Below, piece by piece: positions 22,811-35,038 of a stretch of 64,000 bases of DNA. Below the pieces are notes generated by a model that had not been told where the DNA came from, did no database searches, and was given only the letters and a program-made list of their open reading frames with translations. Both the position numbers and the translations under genes were made by a program. Positions within the stretch are counted from its first letter, which is position 1. Every line of letters begins with the position of its first letter. Source of the DNA: Nissolia schottii (Eukaryota > Streptophyta > Magnoliopsida > Fabales > Fabaceae); NCBI GenBank assembly GCA_003254905.1, contig QANU01068870.1, forward strand, positions 294,148 through 358,147, in the 5' to 3' direction.

Positions 22811-24240
22811 GCAGTGGCTTGGCATAAAAATGGTGATGCAATGCCCAGGGAGCGCTACAACAACACGAGATTTTGAGTCCCACATCGAAAGTTGTACTGA
22901 TGGGGGTCTCTAGCTTCCGCTATATATAGAAATCTCTCGTGGGTGTTTAGACTTGCTAATTCACTCAAGAGCTTGAAAGGTTTCACTTTTAGTGAGACTA
23001 TTCGCTCTAGTTCTTTTTATTATTTCTCCCTCTTATTATTTTGTTTATGGAGAAGCAGTGCCTCCATGTAGGGTGTCAAGAGCTCCCAATGTCAGTGCTC
23101 CTTAACAGTCAATCATTTTCAGGTGAGTGACTTTCTTCACGGTCTATTTTCAGACCATGTATTTATTTTCAGAAGTTATTTATTTTATACATGTTTTTAT
23201 GAAATCCTAGGAGGCAAAACTTAATATTTTCTATATTTATGAAGTCAATTATTTCTTTAATTTATGAAAATATTTATTTATTTTGGAAACTTATTTATTT
23301 ATAAAAGTAGTTATTTATGAAGTTATTTATGAAACTATTTTTAAAAACTCATGGGAACTATTTTAGAACTACGTGAAACTATATGTTTTATTGCATTAAG
23401 CATGTCATGCTGCATGTGTATGATATTTATGAATTAAGTCATGATTAGTTATCAAGTTCATACTATGCTGTTTAAGCTGTTTTCATGGGAGTTATGTCTA
23501 GGATAGAACTGTAAGTCAACGATAGTCTACGTTGACCCTGGTATACCTTGGATGATCGTGTAGAATAGGATTCATGTAGATTTAGGGCAAGACTGTGAAG
23601 CCTAGACACAGGCAGCCTGTGACACCCGATGTCATGTATCGCGTATAATGTATAATTTATCATGTATCATATCATGTAGATTAAGGCAAGACCGTAAAGC
23701 CGGATATTTCAGTAATAGCTAAATCGTAATACTTAGATTGTTTATCTAGTGAACTTCCTGTATGTTATGTTTTCAAATGCTTTTATGTACTATGTATTAT
23801 TATATAAAATGTTTTCATAATTATTATTATATTATTTATTGTATCTGCATGCCACAATTGCGAATTGTCCCATGTCGTCATGGGGTTTGTCATTCACTAA
23901 ACGATGACTCACCTATTATCAACCATTTTTCACATAATGTCGACGAAGATACGTCGATCGTTTAGTAGATTTTAGCAAATTGGACTCTTGGTGAGCTTCA
24001 CACTGCTGTGGAGTATTCTTTAGCTTTATTTCAGTTATTAGGACAATTTATGTTATATTAGTCAGTAGGGTACTTTAGTGAACTACAAGTAGGGTGTTTT
24101 TCGTATTTTGATTATTAATTCATATTTTATGTAAAAGATTTTATTTTATTAATTTATGATACTTAACTTATTTTAAAATGTTTTCTTTTTTATTTGTTTA
24201 TAAAAGCTGCGCGTTTTCATGATTAGCACTTTAGGAGACT
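22811..24240 (+). other. Repeat-derived stretch with an snRNA-type promoter signature
   Basis: No coding sequence is seen. GTCCCACATCG at 22877-22887 and tatatata at 22921-22928 form an snRNA-type promoter pair. Downstream is a leader-like region, then AT-rich sequence with many TTTAT runs (23150-23350), and a cattcactaaacgatgactcacc block (about 23890) of the kind found in plant gypsy LTRs. Element borders were not identified. Confidence 0.4.
22877..22928 (+). promoter_or_regulatory. USE plus TATA pair, Pol II snRNA-type spacing
   Basis: GTCCCACATCG matches the plant upstream sequence element RTCCCACATCG in full. It is followed after 33 bp by TATATATA. In plants a gap of about four helical turns marks Pol II snRNA genes, and about three turns Pol III ones. 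The expected start would be near 22950, but the sequence there is not U1, U2, U4 or U5, and no clear 3' box is seen. Confidence 0.5.
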
Positions 24241-25250
24241 TTCGTAAGAGAGCTAGTCCCTTGCATGCTAGTGGCAATTTCTGGGGTTGTCACGAGTTGC
24301 TCTTGAGATATGTTTGGCATTTCGAAAGTAGCTTGATTAGTAGCCGAAGATTGATCCCCTTTTGCTTTATTTTTTGGTGTAGACATGGCAGAAAGCACTT
24401 GTAGTCAAAGTTTTACCAAACCTCAACTGCATACGCCAAAAACGGTCAAAACTTGACATGTGAAACTCCATACTTTGCTTATGGAAGTTCTACCGGGCGT
24501 GCCAAATTATGTTACCACAAAAACAAATTTCTCGGCCACAGCAAATGTGTTAGTCGTGGAATGAGATAGTAACCAATCCCTAACTAGGCGATTCCACCAA
24601 ATGGGGGGAGTCAGCCCTCTAGTTAAGAGTACTCCAAGTATTAGAACCGAAGACAACTCTTCGACAAAGGCGAAAATATGGAATGAAAGATGATTTACAT
24701 TAATCAATAGCCAACAATGACACCAACTCCACAAACTTTGGGTGAAGACCGGTGGAAAACTATAACTACAATTAAACTAAGAACAAAAGTGCATAAAAGC
24801 AAGAGAAAACAAAGTAAACTTGTATTTGAGATGCCTAAATATGCCTTCCTTCCATGTTTTGAACGCTTAGATACCATGACAATTTCTCAAACCGCTGCTG
24901 CGTTTTAACCTCCAATCCAATCGTACAACAAAACTGCCTTACTACAACTAGTAAAATGCCCACTTCAAAGAATGTCATTTTAAGCTTAGTTGCTACTTTA
25001 GTTGTTCCTGCATGGCTATTTTCACAGCCCACTTAGCACATCGGCCAAAAATCTCTGAAGCAAACAATCCCCTTAGTCGTTAACAAACACAACTTTGGTT
25101 GATCCTTCAGCCGATGGAATTTACATCTTCTCACTTGCCTTGATTTTCTCTTTCTAATCCCTTCAACTAAAGCATGACCCAAATTTAAAATTTGAGTGGT
25201 AACAAAATTCATTCGCATTAACTAAGCTCACACAAAGTAATGGACTATTA
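24241..25250 (-). mobile_element. Gypsy LTR end, primer site and gag start, inverted copy
   Basis: On the minus strand this repeats the 17101-17700 unit: LTR end at 24510, primer-like site ttggcacgcccggt (about 24491-24505), then a gag start near 24388 encoding MSTPKNKAKGDQSSATNQA. The LTR part around 24520-24830 aligns with 17105-17430 throughout. The gag breaks off by about 24280. The two copies face each other across 6.5 kb of other elements. Confidence 0.65.
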
Positions 25251-25790
25251 ATCACAATATTTTTTCATTCCATGAGTGAGAATCGAATCTCCAACCATAT
25301 GCTCAGAGACAATATGAGCAATCACCACATCGCACCTCATGATTTTGAGTGACTAATATGATTTCACATCTCAACTTTCATTGACCTATTTAATGTTAAA
25401 ACTCTTTGAATGATTAAATTTATGTCACTCAAAACTTTTCAAGAATCAAAATACCCACACCCCCCCCCCCTCACCATCCTTGTTCGAATGCCTGAGTACG
25501 TGGGTTATAAATTATCCTCACAATTATATATATTTTTTTGGGTGCATCTCATACAAATTAGTTTATTTAGGTGCACTGAACACCCGATTAATCCCTATTA
25601 AAAAAAAAAAACCCAAATTAATAAAGAATAAAGAAATTATTGCAAGCATTGTGGCGATCAAGAAAACCCAAGGAAAAAGGAAAAAGGAAAAAGGAAAAAA
25701 AATAAGACACGGGAAGCAAGGCTAGAACCGCCCCAGCGGGAGGGAGGATTCTGCCATATCAGTATCACCCACCCACTCCATTCCTCCTCT
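25251..25790. other. Upstream region of the NAD kinase gene
   Basis: AT-rich spacer with a ten-base C run near 25460-25470, an A run at 25600-25611, and a ggaaaaa repeat at 25670-25700. The presumed promoter of the kinase gene lies here; no certain TATA box is picked. A GA repeat in the leader is at 25829-25839. Confidence 0.5.
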
Positions 25791-25914
25791 TCAGGACGAT
25801 TTTGAGAGCTTCGCGCCAATTAACACGAGAGAGAGAGAGTAAAAAGATGAAGAATCTCTCAGCAAATTGCCAATTGCTCTAGTTGAAGAATTGAGAGCAG
25901 AAAGAAGCAAAATA

Positions 25915-28731
25915 ATGGCATTGAAGAGGCTGCTATTGCTGTTAAAACCCTTCAACGTTTCTGCCCCACCACCTTCCCACACCCACCCTCAGGTTTAAAT
26001 CCTTCTTTCTTCTTCTTCTACTTCTTCTTCTCTCTCAATATTCCCTGCGCCTTTTTCCTTTCTCGTTTTCCGTTTGTTTCATCTCTTTGGCATATGCTTA
26101 CTTGGTTGCCACTTCCTGTGATGGTTTCTTTCTTTCTTTTTTTCTTTTGTTCGTTTGTTTGTGCCGATGAGCCTTTGGGAATCCACGGTTTAGGGAAGGG
26201 GGGCTTGGTTCGGCAGCTTCTCCACGTGCACGCGTTCTGCTTGATGAAATGTCTAAGTGGGGGGTTTAGCGTTTGGTTGGAGGCAAAACGGGCATGTGGG
26301 AAATGAAGAAGATTTATTCTTTTTTTCTTTTTTTTTCTTTTTTCTTTTTTCCTTTTCATTTTTTGTTGTATCTGTCGACCTGCATTGCCATTTTTTTCAA
26401 TCTGCCCCACTTTCATCTCAACCCAGCACAGCCTTTAGTTCGATCCCGAATGCTTGATATAATTGTTTTTGTTGGTAAAAGATGGAGCAAAAATGAGCTA
26501 GAATGAAGAAAATAATTCTACATACATATATACTTGCATACTACACATACATACATATTCACACACACACACACACATTGATTCTGGCGAAAGTCTCCTG
26601 TTACTCGACCCTTATTTGAATTCTCACTTGATACGTGACACTTCCAAGGCCTTTTGTCTTACATTTTACTGGGATAGTAAGCATAATTGTGATATTTTCT
26701 TGTGTAATTGGAATTTGGTTGGGAAAATTGCAGCTTGTACATTTCTTGGGTAGTAGGCATAAGATGCACCATGATGCCATAAACTTTTGTCAAGCAATTC
26801 TACAGAGAAAGTCAGTGGAATGGAAAGCTGTGCTCCGCAATGATTTGTCTCAGCCAATCAATGGCGTGGACCTGGTTGTTACAGTTGGTGGCGATGGAAC
26901 TCTTCTGCAGGCCAGTCATTATATGGATGGCGAAATTCCAGTTCTTGGAGTGAATTCTGACCCTACACGGACCGTTGAGGTTTATATACATGTGATTTTT
27001 GTTTGAATATTTTATATTGGCTTAATTTAGAGTCCAGGAATTTTATTTAATCAGCTTTTGGATTATGCCAATTTCAGTTTTCTTTAGGCTAAAGAACCAG
27101 GCTGACCAGGGAATAATTTTTGGTGATATTTCATTTGCAATAGGTGGAAAAGTTCAGCAGTGAGTTTGATGCTAGCAGAAGCACTGGCCATCTTTGTGCT
27201 GCAAATGTTGAAAACTTTGAACGAGTAAGATTAGCTGTACCTTTAGAGGAAATATTATATGTAACAGTTGTATCTTCCTTTCTATCTCTTGAGGGTGTAG
27301 CAGCTAGGATGTTGTGGAATGAAAGTTTCAATATGCAATAACATGAAATGTACCGTTGTCGATATGTTATTCTATTATATAGGTGTCTTTGTTTGGATTT
27401 TGTAGTGACTACTTAGAGCATCAAATGGTTATTTCAAGTGAAATAACAGACTTGGTACATATTTGCAAATTAAGGGATTTTCCTTGACATATGAACTCTA
27501 TGCAGAACACTTCCTTACTTAGATGAGAAAATTGAGAGACGGAACTAGGACAAAGTGTAAAAAATAAGAAATAGATAGAACTTCTAGACTTCTATTTTGT
27601 ATTAACTCCTAACGAATAAAATTTATTTTTATCTTTGTATTTTGTAGCATTTAACCTCTTATGATTGACGATAAACTTCTTAATCTAACCACTTACTGAT
27701 AAATACACCTGGTGATCACTGGCAATTTCATTGATAGATACACAGGACTTGTGTTTTCTGCATACTTGTGTCATACATAAGGGGAGAATTGCAATAATTT
27801 CCTCTTTCTAAGAACCTCTTTATCATCAAATGGAACAAACTTCCTTGTAATGCACTGGTGCTATCCAAATCAATCTAACAGAGAAAAGCATCTTATAAAC
27901 TTCATTTTCTCCTTGTCATCTCTATCATTCCTTCCGTTTCATTGAACCTTGAACTTCTATATATATGATCATTGTTGCTGATTTCTGTTTTATATTTCTT
28001 ATATTTATTTATTTATTTTGTTAAAAATAAATAAATATTTTTCAGGTTTTAGATGGCATACTTGAAGGTCAAATTGTTCCTTCCAAGTTAACCAGGATAA
28101 TGATATCTGTTAATGCTCATCAGTTGTCAACTTTTGCTCTGAATGATATCTTAGTTTCACATCCTTGTCCTGCATCACTCTCTAGGTTCTCCTTCAGGTA
28201 AGAGCTTCCCCATGAGATATTAAAACACTCTGATTCATGCATTTACTTCCTGATTTTAATCTCAGCATTAATTTTTTTGTCTCCCGCCCTCCAAACAAAA
28301 GGGGCTGAAAAGAGAAAACAGTAGAAAACAAAAAGAAGCCATTTGAGAATGTATATTACTATATTTGCAGAATCAGGAAGGATGATCAACCATGTTCCCC
28401 ACTAGTTAACTGTAGATCGAGTGGTCTGAGAGTTTCAACAGCTGCCGGTTCAACAGCTGCAATGCTTTCGGCAGGAGGATTTATAATGCACATTTTATCT
28501 CAGGATCTCCAGTACATGGTAAGGGAGCCTATTTCACCTGGGGCAGTGTCAGACTTTATGCATGGATTGATTGAACATGACCAGACAATGGACACTACCT
28601 GGTCAAGTAAAGAAGGTGTGATATATATTGATGGTTCTCATGTCAACTATACCATCCAGGATGGGGATTTCATTGAGATATCTTCTAAAGCACCAACTCT
28701 TCAAGTTTTCTTGCCTCATCAGCTGTTATAG
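25915..28731 (+). CDS. NADK3: NAD(H) kinase, NADK3 type (five exons)
   Basis: The enzyme phosphorylates NADH or NAD to NADPH or NADP with ATP; the Arabidopsis NADK3 homologue prefers NADH and has been placed in peroxisomes. Exons are 25915-25992, 26734-26979, 27144-27224, 28046-28197 and 28371-28731, all with GT...AG introns, giving 305 residues and a TAG stop. The nucleotide-binding GGDGT is at residues 78-82 (VVTVGGDGTLLQASH). The ALNDILVSHPCP segment carries the NE/D-type motif. The Gly/Ala-rich block SSGLRVSTAAGSTAAMLSAGG binds the dinucleotide. Order, junctions and length (family about 300-320) agree with the short plant NADK class lacking a plastid extension. The start codon is the first ATG of a frame encoding MALKRLLLLLKP, conserved in this class. 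No peroxisomal SKL-type end is present (it ends LPHQLL), so localisation is not supported by a PTS1. The gene looks intact. Confidence 0.93.
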
Positions 28732-29927
28732 TTAAAAAATGACATGAAGTAAATTTCACTACATTGTAAGAGGATCTGTGTACGTGAGGAACTTTAATCA
28801 ACATTAGTTGAAATGGCTTTAAGCTTGCAATGTTCCATTAATTCTTAAGGGTTACAAATGAAATTCAGAATCTCTTCTGAATGTCCAAACCCTACTTTTG
28901 AAGCTGAATTGACTTTGAAATTGAGGAGGATAAACTTTCTGATGTAATGTACATATTGCTGTAGTGCAAACCTTCGTATATCCTTTGGTAGGAGGACACT
29001 GTATACCGGTCTCCGTGGTGGGATCAAGAGTTTTGTTATACTCATACCCTTATAGAGTACATTTAGATACAAGCTGCCTTGAACTATTGTATTGGTTTAT
29101 TGTATCTTGGTGCTAAGACCTCTGAGCAAATACTCTTGGAATCCATTACATTATCAAATATGACACCACTACTCTTTTTCACCTCATTATTTTTCAATGA
29201 TTACATAAAGATTAACATTTCCTTATGCCTTTCAAAAGCTGATGATATAAGAATGCATCATAATTTTAAAGTAACCCAGCAGGNGAGTAGAGATAATAGG
29301 AGATAAGATTTTACACAACCCATGATTCTCTCTCACAAGCTATAAGTGAGACCTTTAGGGGAAGGGTTTAGGCATTCAGGAAATTAGGCTAGAACTAGGA
29401 GGACCAAGGGATCCTAAACTCCCAAGACTGTTTCTATTATCATTATCATCAATTATTCAATTCAGCTGTTAATTATTGTGTGCTGTTCTATTCGGTTTTT
29501 CCCCTTTGGAATTGCTGAACTGTTAATTAAATTCCTTAGCATTACCTTAATCAGAATCGCGGATACCAGTTTTTACATTAGGTCTCTTAAGCATCACTCA
29601 TTTATATGAGAATGAATCCTCTTATGTTTTTACACCTGATAAAGTCATGTGTGATCTCACACCATCAGTTTCTTTAGTGCTTGTGTCATACATGGGTCTC
29701 ATTTTCTCAATTGATGATATGAGATCATACATGACCTTGTCATGTGAAAAAATAACATGAGATAATCTATTCTCCATCTCTATATTCTACTTTCCACCTA
29801 CTCAATGAAACAGGCCCTCCTTTCTGTTGTGTTTTATTTGTACCTTGTGTGGAAATAGGGAAATACAGGTAACAATTGATGACCGGTCATCTAATTGTTT
29901 GTTCAAAGTTTTATATAAAATATTATA
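28732..29927. other. 3' flank of the NAD kinase gene and spacer
   Basis: The 3'UTR probably extends to about 28.8-29.1 kb. A single N is at 29284. Several ttatgt-rich stretches and an inverted phrase around 29585-29770 (gatctcacaccatcag; tgagatcatacatgacc) suggest another small decayed foldback. No coding sequence is seen. Confidence 0.45.
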
Positions 29928-30171
29928 GAATAAACCATTGAATCAATCACCGAATACAACATTAATCACATTTGTTCTCATAGTTTTAAATTTATCAAAT
30001 TCATCTTTGTAGTTGGCAAATGTTAATCAAGTTAGTCCTTTTGCATGTCTACTCCAGAGAATAATTTGATTAATATTTGCCAACTATATGTATAAATTTG
30101 AATGATTTAAAATTATAGGAACAAATTTGATTGATACTACAAACTCTAAGGACCGAGTTGATGTTTTATTC
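29928..30171. mobile_element. Foldback MITE-like inverted repeat
   Basis: The left arm (29928 to about 30040) and right arm (about 30060-30171) are inverted complements over about 110 bp with scattered mismatches, around a short loop near 30041-30060. A good core pair is tagttggcaaatgttaatca against tgattaatatttgccaacta-like sequence. It is non-coding and could fold into a long hairpin RNA. Confidence 0.7.
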
Positions 30172-30369
30172 AACTATTATTCCTTGCTGATGATTAATGT
30201 CCAGTTTTGCATAAGATCGCGGTTTAGGCAGGAATATGTATCAAGCCTTCATATAAGTTATTGTGTTGATTTTCCTGTGCCATTTTAATTTTCTCTACAC
30301 ATAACAATAACTATTGGTATACATATATGTATTTACACGTGCATAATTAGATAATTGCTTGTACATGGG

Positions 30370-30579
30370 TGTTAGTTAGTTCAGAATTCTGTTAGCGCTG
30401 CTCACAATGGCAGTTAGTTAATTATTCATGCTTAGCTTAAAGTAGCTTAGCTGATATGATTACTTGTATATAAAATAATTTTGCTCCGTTAATAAATCAG
30501 AATGTGAATTTCAGTCATTGCAAGCTTCAATCTCTCTCTCATTGAGCTCATTCTCAAAAATGCATTCTCACTTTCTACA
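30370..30579 (+). repeat. Copia 5' LTR (210 bp)
   Basis: It runs from TGTTAGTTAG to ctttctaCA and is followed directly by tggtatcac, a good match to the copia initiator-tRNA-Met primer site. A TATA-like tgtatataaaat lies at about 30466-30477. No matching 3' LTR is found nearby. Confidence 0.65.
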
Positions 30580-33040
30580 TGGTATCACTCGCCATTAATC
30601 CGATCTTTCTCCCTTTTGCAGCTTGTGTTGCTCCTCTTCTCTTTGATTTCTCGGTTGCTCTTGATTCCTTCTCGTTCTTGAGCTCAACCTCGATATTGCT
30701 TGAGCAATTTTCTAAAGGTTCTTCGGAAACTCAATTGGTGATTCTGCAATGTGCGTTTCAATCTGATCCTCTTTCCTTCACATTTCCACAATTCTGACTA
30801 TGGAAGATCAATTGCCTCCTCTTCAGGCGCTTGGTGCCACCATTGCTCAGGTGTTTGTTCCACCAATGAATCGCAATCGAGTTATGGAATGATCTTCACT
30901 CTCGGTTTAATCAAGGAGATATTTTTAGAGTTGCTGATCTTCAGGAAGAATTGTACTCCCTCGAGCAAGGTGAGTCTGTGATTTCTACTTACTTCACTCA
31001 ATTGAAGAAAATATGGGACTAATTAGAGAATTTTCGCCCAATTCCTGTTTGATTTTATCCCCTTCCCCCAATGTTCTTGCTTGCTAGCTCCTATTAGAGA
31101 TTATAGGAAGAAAGACCATGTAGTTCGTTTCTTGCGTGGCCTTGACGATGAGTACAAGAGCGTGCGTTCTCAAGTTATGCTTATGGATCCACTACCTAAG
31201 ATCAATTGCGTTTTCTCTTTTCTCTCCCAACAAGAACTGAAATTTCACTTTGGCTTTAATGATGTTCAAGCTATGGCAAATGTTGTTGACTCTCAATCCT
31301 CTTGTAATCCTCTTCTGGGTAAGGCAGGGGTCATGGCAGGTCTGCAGGAAGAACTGCACCCATTGTGGGAAAAGAGGGCATTTGGTTGATGCTTGTTTCA
31401 TTCTTTTTATCACGAGCTTAGGCCAAAGTCTAGCTCAATTAACCAAACCATTTTTGAAACTAACTTTGATGAAACTGGCATGGCAGTGTTTCTTCTTTGA
31501 GGCAAATTTCTAAGGATCTTGATCCTGTTTTAACTCCACAGCGGCGCAAAGCTATTTTAGCTATGCTCCAACAACATGATTCATTTGTCCCCATGCACCT
31601 TGTAAATCAATTTACCTCATCTCAGCTTCAACCACATCACTCCTAAACTCAAGTACAAGGTGTGCTAACTGCATATTATCCTTTAGTCACTCTAGACCTG
31701 ATCATTGAATATTGGATTCGGGTGCCACTGACCATGTTTGTTGCACTCTTTCCTATTTCTCATGCTTCAAAACCGTAAGACCAATCCTAGTTAGGCTCCG
31801 AGATGGCAGCGCATTATCTGCTACCATCTTGGGAACTATCCAATTCAATAGTGATCTATATTTGGCAGATGTGCTTTATCTTCTGCAATTTCATTTAAAC
31901 CTTATATCAATATCTAAGCCTACCTCTACACTTAAATGCATATTATAATTCTCTGATAATTTCTGTGGGATACAGGGAATGAAATCTTTGAAGAAGATTG
32001 GTGTAGCTAAGGTGAGGAATGAAATATACTCTCTTGAAGGTCAACCGAATATGGATGTTGCTTCCTTACCTACTATCAACTTGTGTAGATCCGTGTTCAG
32101 TTTGTAGCACTATAGGTTAGTACATCCTAGTGACTCTAGGCTTCATGTAATGCAAAACATATTTCCATGTATTACTTCTATCAATAATACATCTCCATGT
32201 GATTCATGTCACTTTACTGAATAGCACAAGCTCCCATTTTCTACCAATAATTCTGTTTCCTTGAATTGTTTTGATCTTATTCATGTTGATATGGGGACCA
32301 ATTGCAGTTCCTTCTTTACTTGGCCATAAATACTTTCTCACTATCATTGATGATAAATCTCGATACACTTGGGGTCAAAAAACAATATCTTATGCTAGTA
32401 CTTTGTTAAAACAATTCATTCTGTTTATAGAAACTCAGTTTCATACAGCAATCAAATCTATTAGATCTGATAATGGTGTTGAATTTAAACTAACTCAGTT
32501 TTATAGTTCTAAAGGCATACTTCATCAAACCACTTGTGTTGAAACTCCACAACAAAATGATGTTGTGGAGCAAAAACACCAACATATTTAGGTGTAACTA
32601 GAGGTCTCTTATTTCATTCAAACCTACCCAAACAATTCTGGAATTTTGTCAAAGCTCAATCTGTTCATCTCATCAATAAAAAACCTTCTTTTCTTTCCAA
32701 CAAATCTCCTTTTGAGATTCTATTTGATAAGATCCCTGATTTGAGTCACCTAGAATTTTTGGATGCATTGCTTACCCCTCCACACACAGCAAACAGAAAA
32801 GGAAAAAAAAAAAACTTGATTCCATAGACCGAAAGTGCACTTTCCTTGGATACAAAGTTGGTACTAAAGGATTTTTCCTTTTTGACTTAGCAACCAGAGA
32901 AGTTTTCTTATCTAGGAATGTCAAATTTTTTGAAGATATATTTTCATATACTGATGCATATTCCTCTACTAAAACGTCCTTTGCTGAAAACAATTCTTTT
33001 TTCATTTATGACACTATAACATCACCCATGCAACACTGCT
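30580..33040 (+). pseudogene. Decayed copia polyprotein: gag, protease, integrase; no RT
   Basis: Coding pieces appear in the copia order in shifting frames. A UBN2-type gag lies at about 30860-31270 (VVRFLRGLDDEYKSVRSQVM). A CCHC knuckle is at 31354-31395 (CTHCGKRGHLVDAC). The protease and pre-integrase segment is at 31712-31948 (DSGATDHVC). The integrase core is at 32271-32591, with DDKSRYTW and SDNGVEF, followed by its C-terminal linker region to about 33000. Stops and frameshifts interrupt each part. Reverse transcriptase, RNase H and the 3' LTR are missing, so the element cannot move by itself. It lies between the kinase gene and the nested LTR block. Confidence 0.8.
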
Positions 33041-33211
33041 CACATTCATCCTTAGGGATGACAATTCACCCTGCCCTGCCCCGTCTCGACACACCATGCC
33101 CCATTTGGAGCGAGTAATTCAATGTTTGACTTGGTTTTGGAGCAAGTTTAGAGAAAATTCATTTATATAGTTTTGGGTTTGGGGTGGGTATGGGTTTTGA
33201 GGTACCCATTG
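33041..33211. other. Fragment of a small DNA transposon
   Basis: tagggatgacaattcaccc followed by a ctgccccg-rich stretch and a ggggtgggtatggg stretch resembles one end of a plant MITE class with GC-rich termini. It is only 0.17 kb long with no confirmed partner end. Confidence 0.3.
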
Positions 33212-33387
33212 TAACAACCCACATTTTTGTTGTATGAAATATTGTCTTTCTGCACAGTAAATAACATACTGCATTATATTGTTATATTAGTATCTATTTG
33301 AACAATACTGTTGCATAGTACATTATAATAATACATTATGCTAATAAGACAAAATAGTCCCATTTAGGTAATAGTCAGATTAGTGGT
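33212..33387 (+). mobile_element. Start of an older long LTR, split by the gag-only element
   Basis: TGTAACAACCCACATTTTTG at 33212 is an LTR start of the family L type. After 176 bp the gag-only element is inserted; the older sequence continues at 40171 after the target duplication gtggt. Total length of the two pieces is about 2.8 kb, close to the intact family L units. Confidence 0.55.
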
Positions 33388-33604
33388 TGTTAAATGCTCA
33401 AAATACGCAATTTTCATCATTTAAAAAGGCATTTAATTGCTTATGTTTTAAATAATTATCTAACTTAAACCCCCATATTTTGTAGGATTGTAATATATTT
33501 TGAAGAATGGATGCAAGCATAATTATGAAGAATAATCCCATAAAGAATGGAGAAAAAGGCAAAAGTGGAAAAGAAGCTTAAAAGAATAAATCTGGCGAAA
33601 GGAC

Positions 33605-33892
33605 CGCTCAGCGAAGGACAAGATACCGCTCAGCGCAGGAAGCAAGATTTGCTCCGCGGAAAGACATTTATCGCTCAGCGCTCCGCGGAACCATTGCTCA
33701 GCGGTACAATCTTTACCGCTCAGCGAAAGTACGTCAAGGACCAACTTGCACGCGACGCATTTATTGTGCCAGGTGGAACCACATCAGCTCCACCCTGCAA
33801 AAGCTGTCGCACATTTATTACTCCGCGTAAAAGTACAATCGCTCAGCGATAACGAGCTAACCGCTCAGCGATGGTATCAAAATCGCTGAGCG
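33605..33892. repeat. CGCTCAGCG array with 22-bp phasing, upstream of TATA
   Basis: Motifs or close variants start at 33605, 33627, 33650 (gctccgcg), 33672, 33695 and 33717, then at 33840, 33862 and 33884. The last is in inverse sense (cgctgagcg). Spacings are 22-23 bp. The array ends about 20 bp before the TATA box, where enhancer sites of an LTR U3 would be. The 3' LTR has the same sites with some lost (38780). Confidence 0.92.
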
Positions 33893-33911
33893 AAGGACCC
33901 CAAGCTTTGCC

Positions 33912-33920
33912 TATAAATAG
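33912..33920 (+). promoter_or_regulatory. LTR TATA box
   Basis: TATAAATAG within tttgcctataaataggg. The 3' LTR carries tataaatgg at 39065-39073 and the truncated relative tataaatag at 48637-48645. Transcription is expected to begin about 30 bp downstream. Confidence 0.75.
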
Positions 33921-35020
33921 GGAGGCCGAGGCACACTTCAAGGCATCTCTTCTTCCCCTCCCCAAAACACCATTCTTCCATATTTTCTTACATTTAAAGC
34001 TTAGTTTAGTTTAGGTTAGATTAGGAACAAAGACGAGGCTTGTGAAGGAGCCGGAGATCGAGGAAGCTTGGCGAAGCCATAGACATGATAGCGTGAGTAC
34101 GTGTCATGGTAAGAGCCTAAACCTTGCCTCCGAGATACTCTTGTAAGATGGATTCCTAATCCTCTTTTTGTTGGGATTTTGGTCATTATTGTAGTTTGTT
34201 TGTATCCATGTAACTATTACATATGAATCTATCCTTTTTCTATGATTTACTTGAATGGTTTTGTACTTAATGCTAGTCTTTGTTTAATGTCTTGATTCTT
34301 GATTTGGGATTTAGTTGTATGAACGATAGTTATACTAATTAAATCGTAACCAAGTTAAGATCAACATCATTAGGCTTAACTAGATTTAAGACTTGAAAGT
34401 TGTGAACGAAAGTTACAATCATTAGAGTCGAAACTAATCCATTTCATCTAATCTTGTTGCCGTAACTGGAATAAAGGTTAGCCGTTTTAACATCTGAATT
34501 AATGCTGGCGTAATTTGTTAAGCTCATGTGCGAAAGTGACAGTTTAACAAAAGAAACATGTGATCTTGTCATGCGCAAAAGTGATGACAAGTTAAGAACT
34601 GGTGGCGGGCAATCAAACGATAGTTCATGTAATAAGTAACTGGTTGCATGAAACTATGATGTGATTAAAATTCCCAACAAGCTCCGGAACTTCCTCTGAT
34701 TTGTTTCCTATTTACTTTTTATGTTGCTTATTTACTTATTTATTTAACTATCAAAATATTTATCAAATCCTTCACTCCATCGTTTAATTAAAACGAACTC
34801 AAGAATGATAATTTTGCAACACTCTGTGGTTCGACTATACCTGACTATACTGCAATTGGATCCCTTGTGGATCTGAAAGCCGTAAAGTAGGATATACATA
34901 TAAATTTAATTTGAGCAACACAAAGCGCAAACAATAGACTTTCTATGAAATTGGCACTGTTGTGACAGAACCAAAGCTGTGTCAAGAGTAAAGAAAGTGC
35001 TATTTGGCTTTTATCAAATT

Positions 35021-35038
35021 TGGCGCCGTTGCCGAGGA
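35021..35038 (+). other. Primer-binding site (tRNA-Asp type)
   Basis: tggcgccgttgccgagga starts four bases after the LTR end; this is the Athila-type minus-strand primer site. Confidence 0.85.

Larger units (their letters stand above)
33388..35016 (+). repeat. 5' LTR (1629 bp)
   Basis: TGTTAAATGC...ATCA, nearly identical to 38541-40170. It contains the CGCTCAGCG array, a TATA box at 33912-33920 and a conserved downstream leader. Open frames inside it occur in both LTRs and follow the repeat array, so they are not called as genes. Confidence 0.93.

Noticed and set aside
33547..33852. 101-codon frame, repeated at 38700-39005
   Set aside because: It is present in both LTRs and follows the CGCTCAGCG array; it lies upstream of the TATA box, so it would not be in the element transcript.
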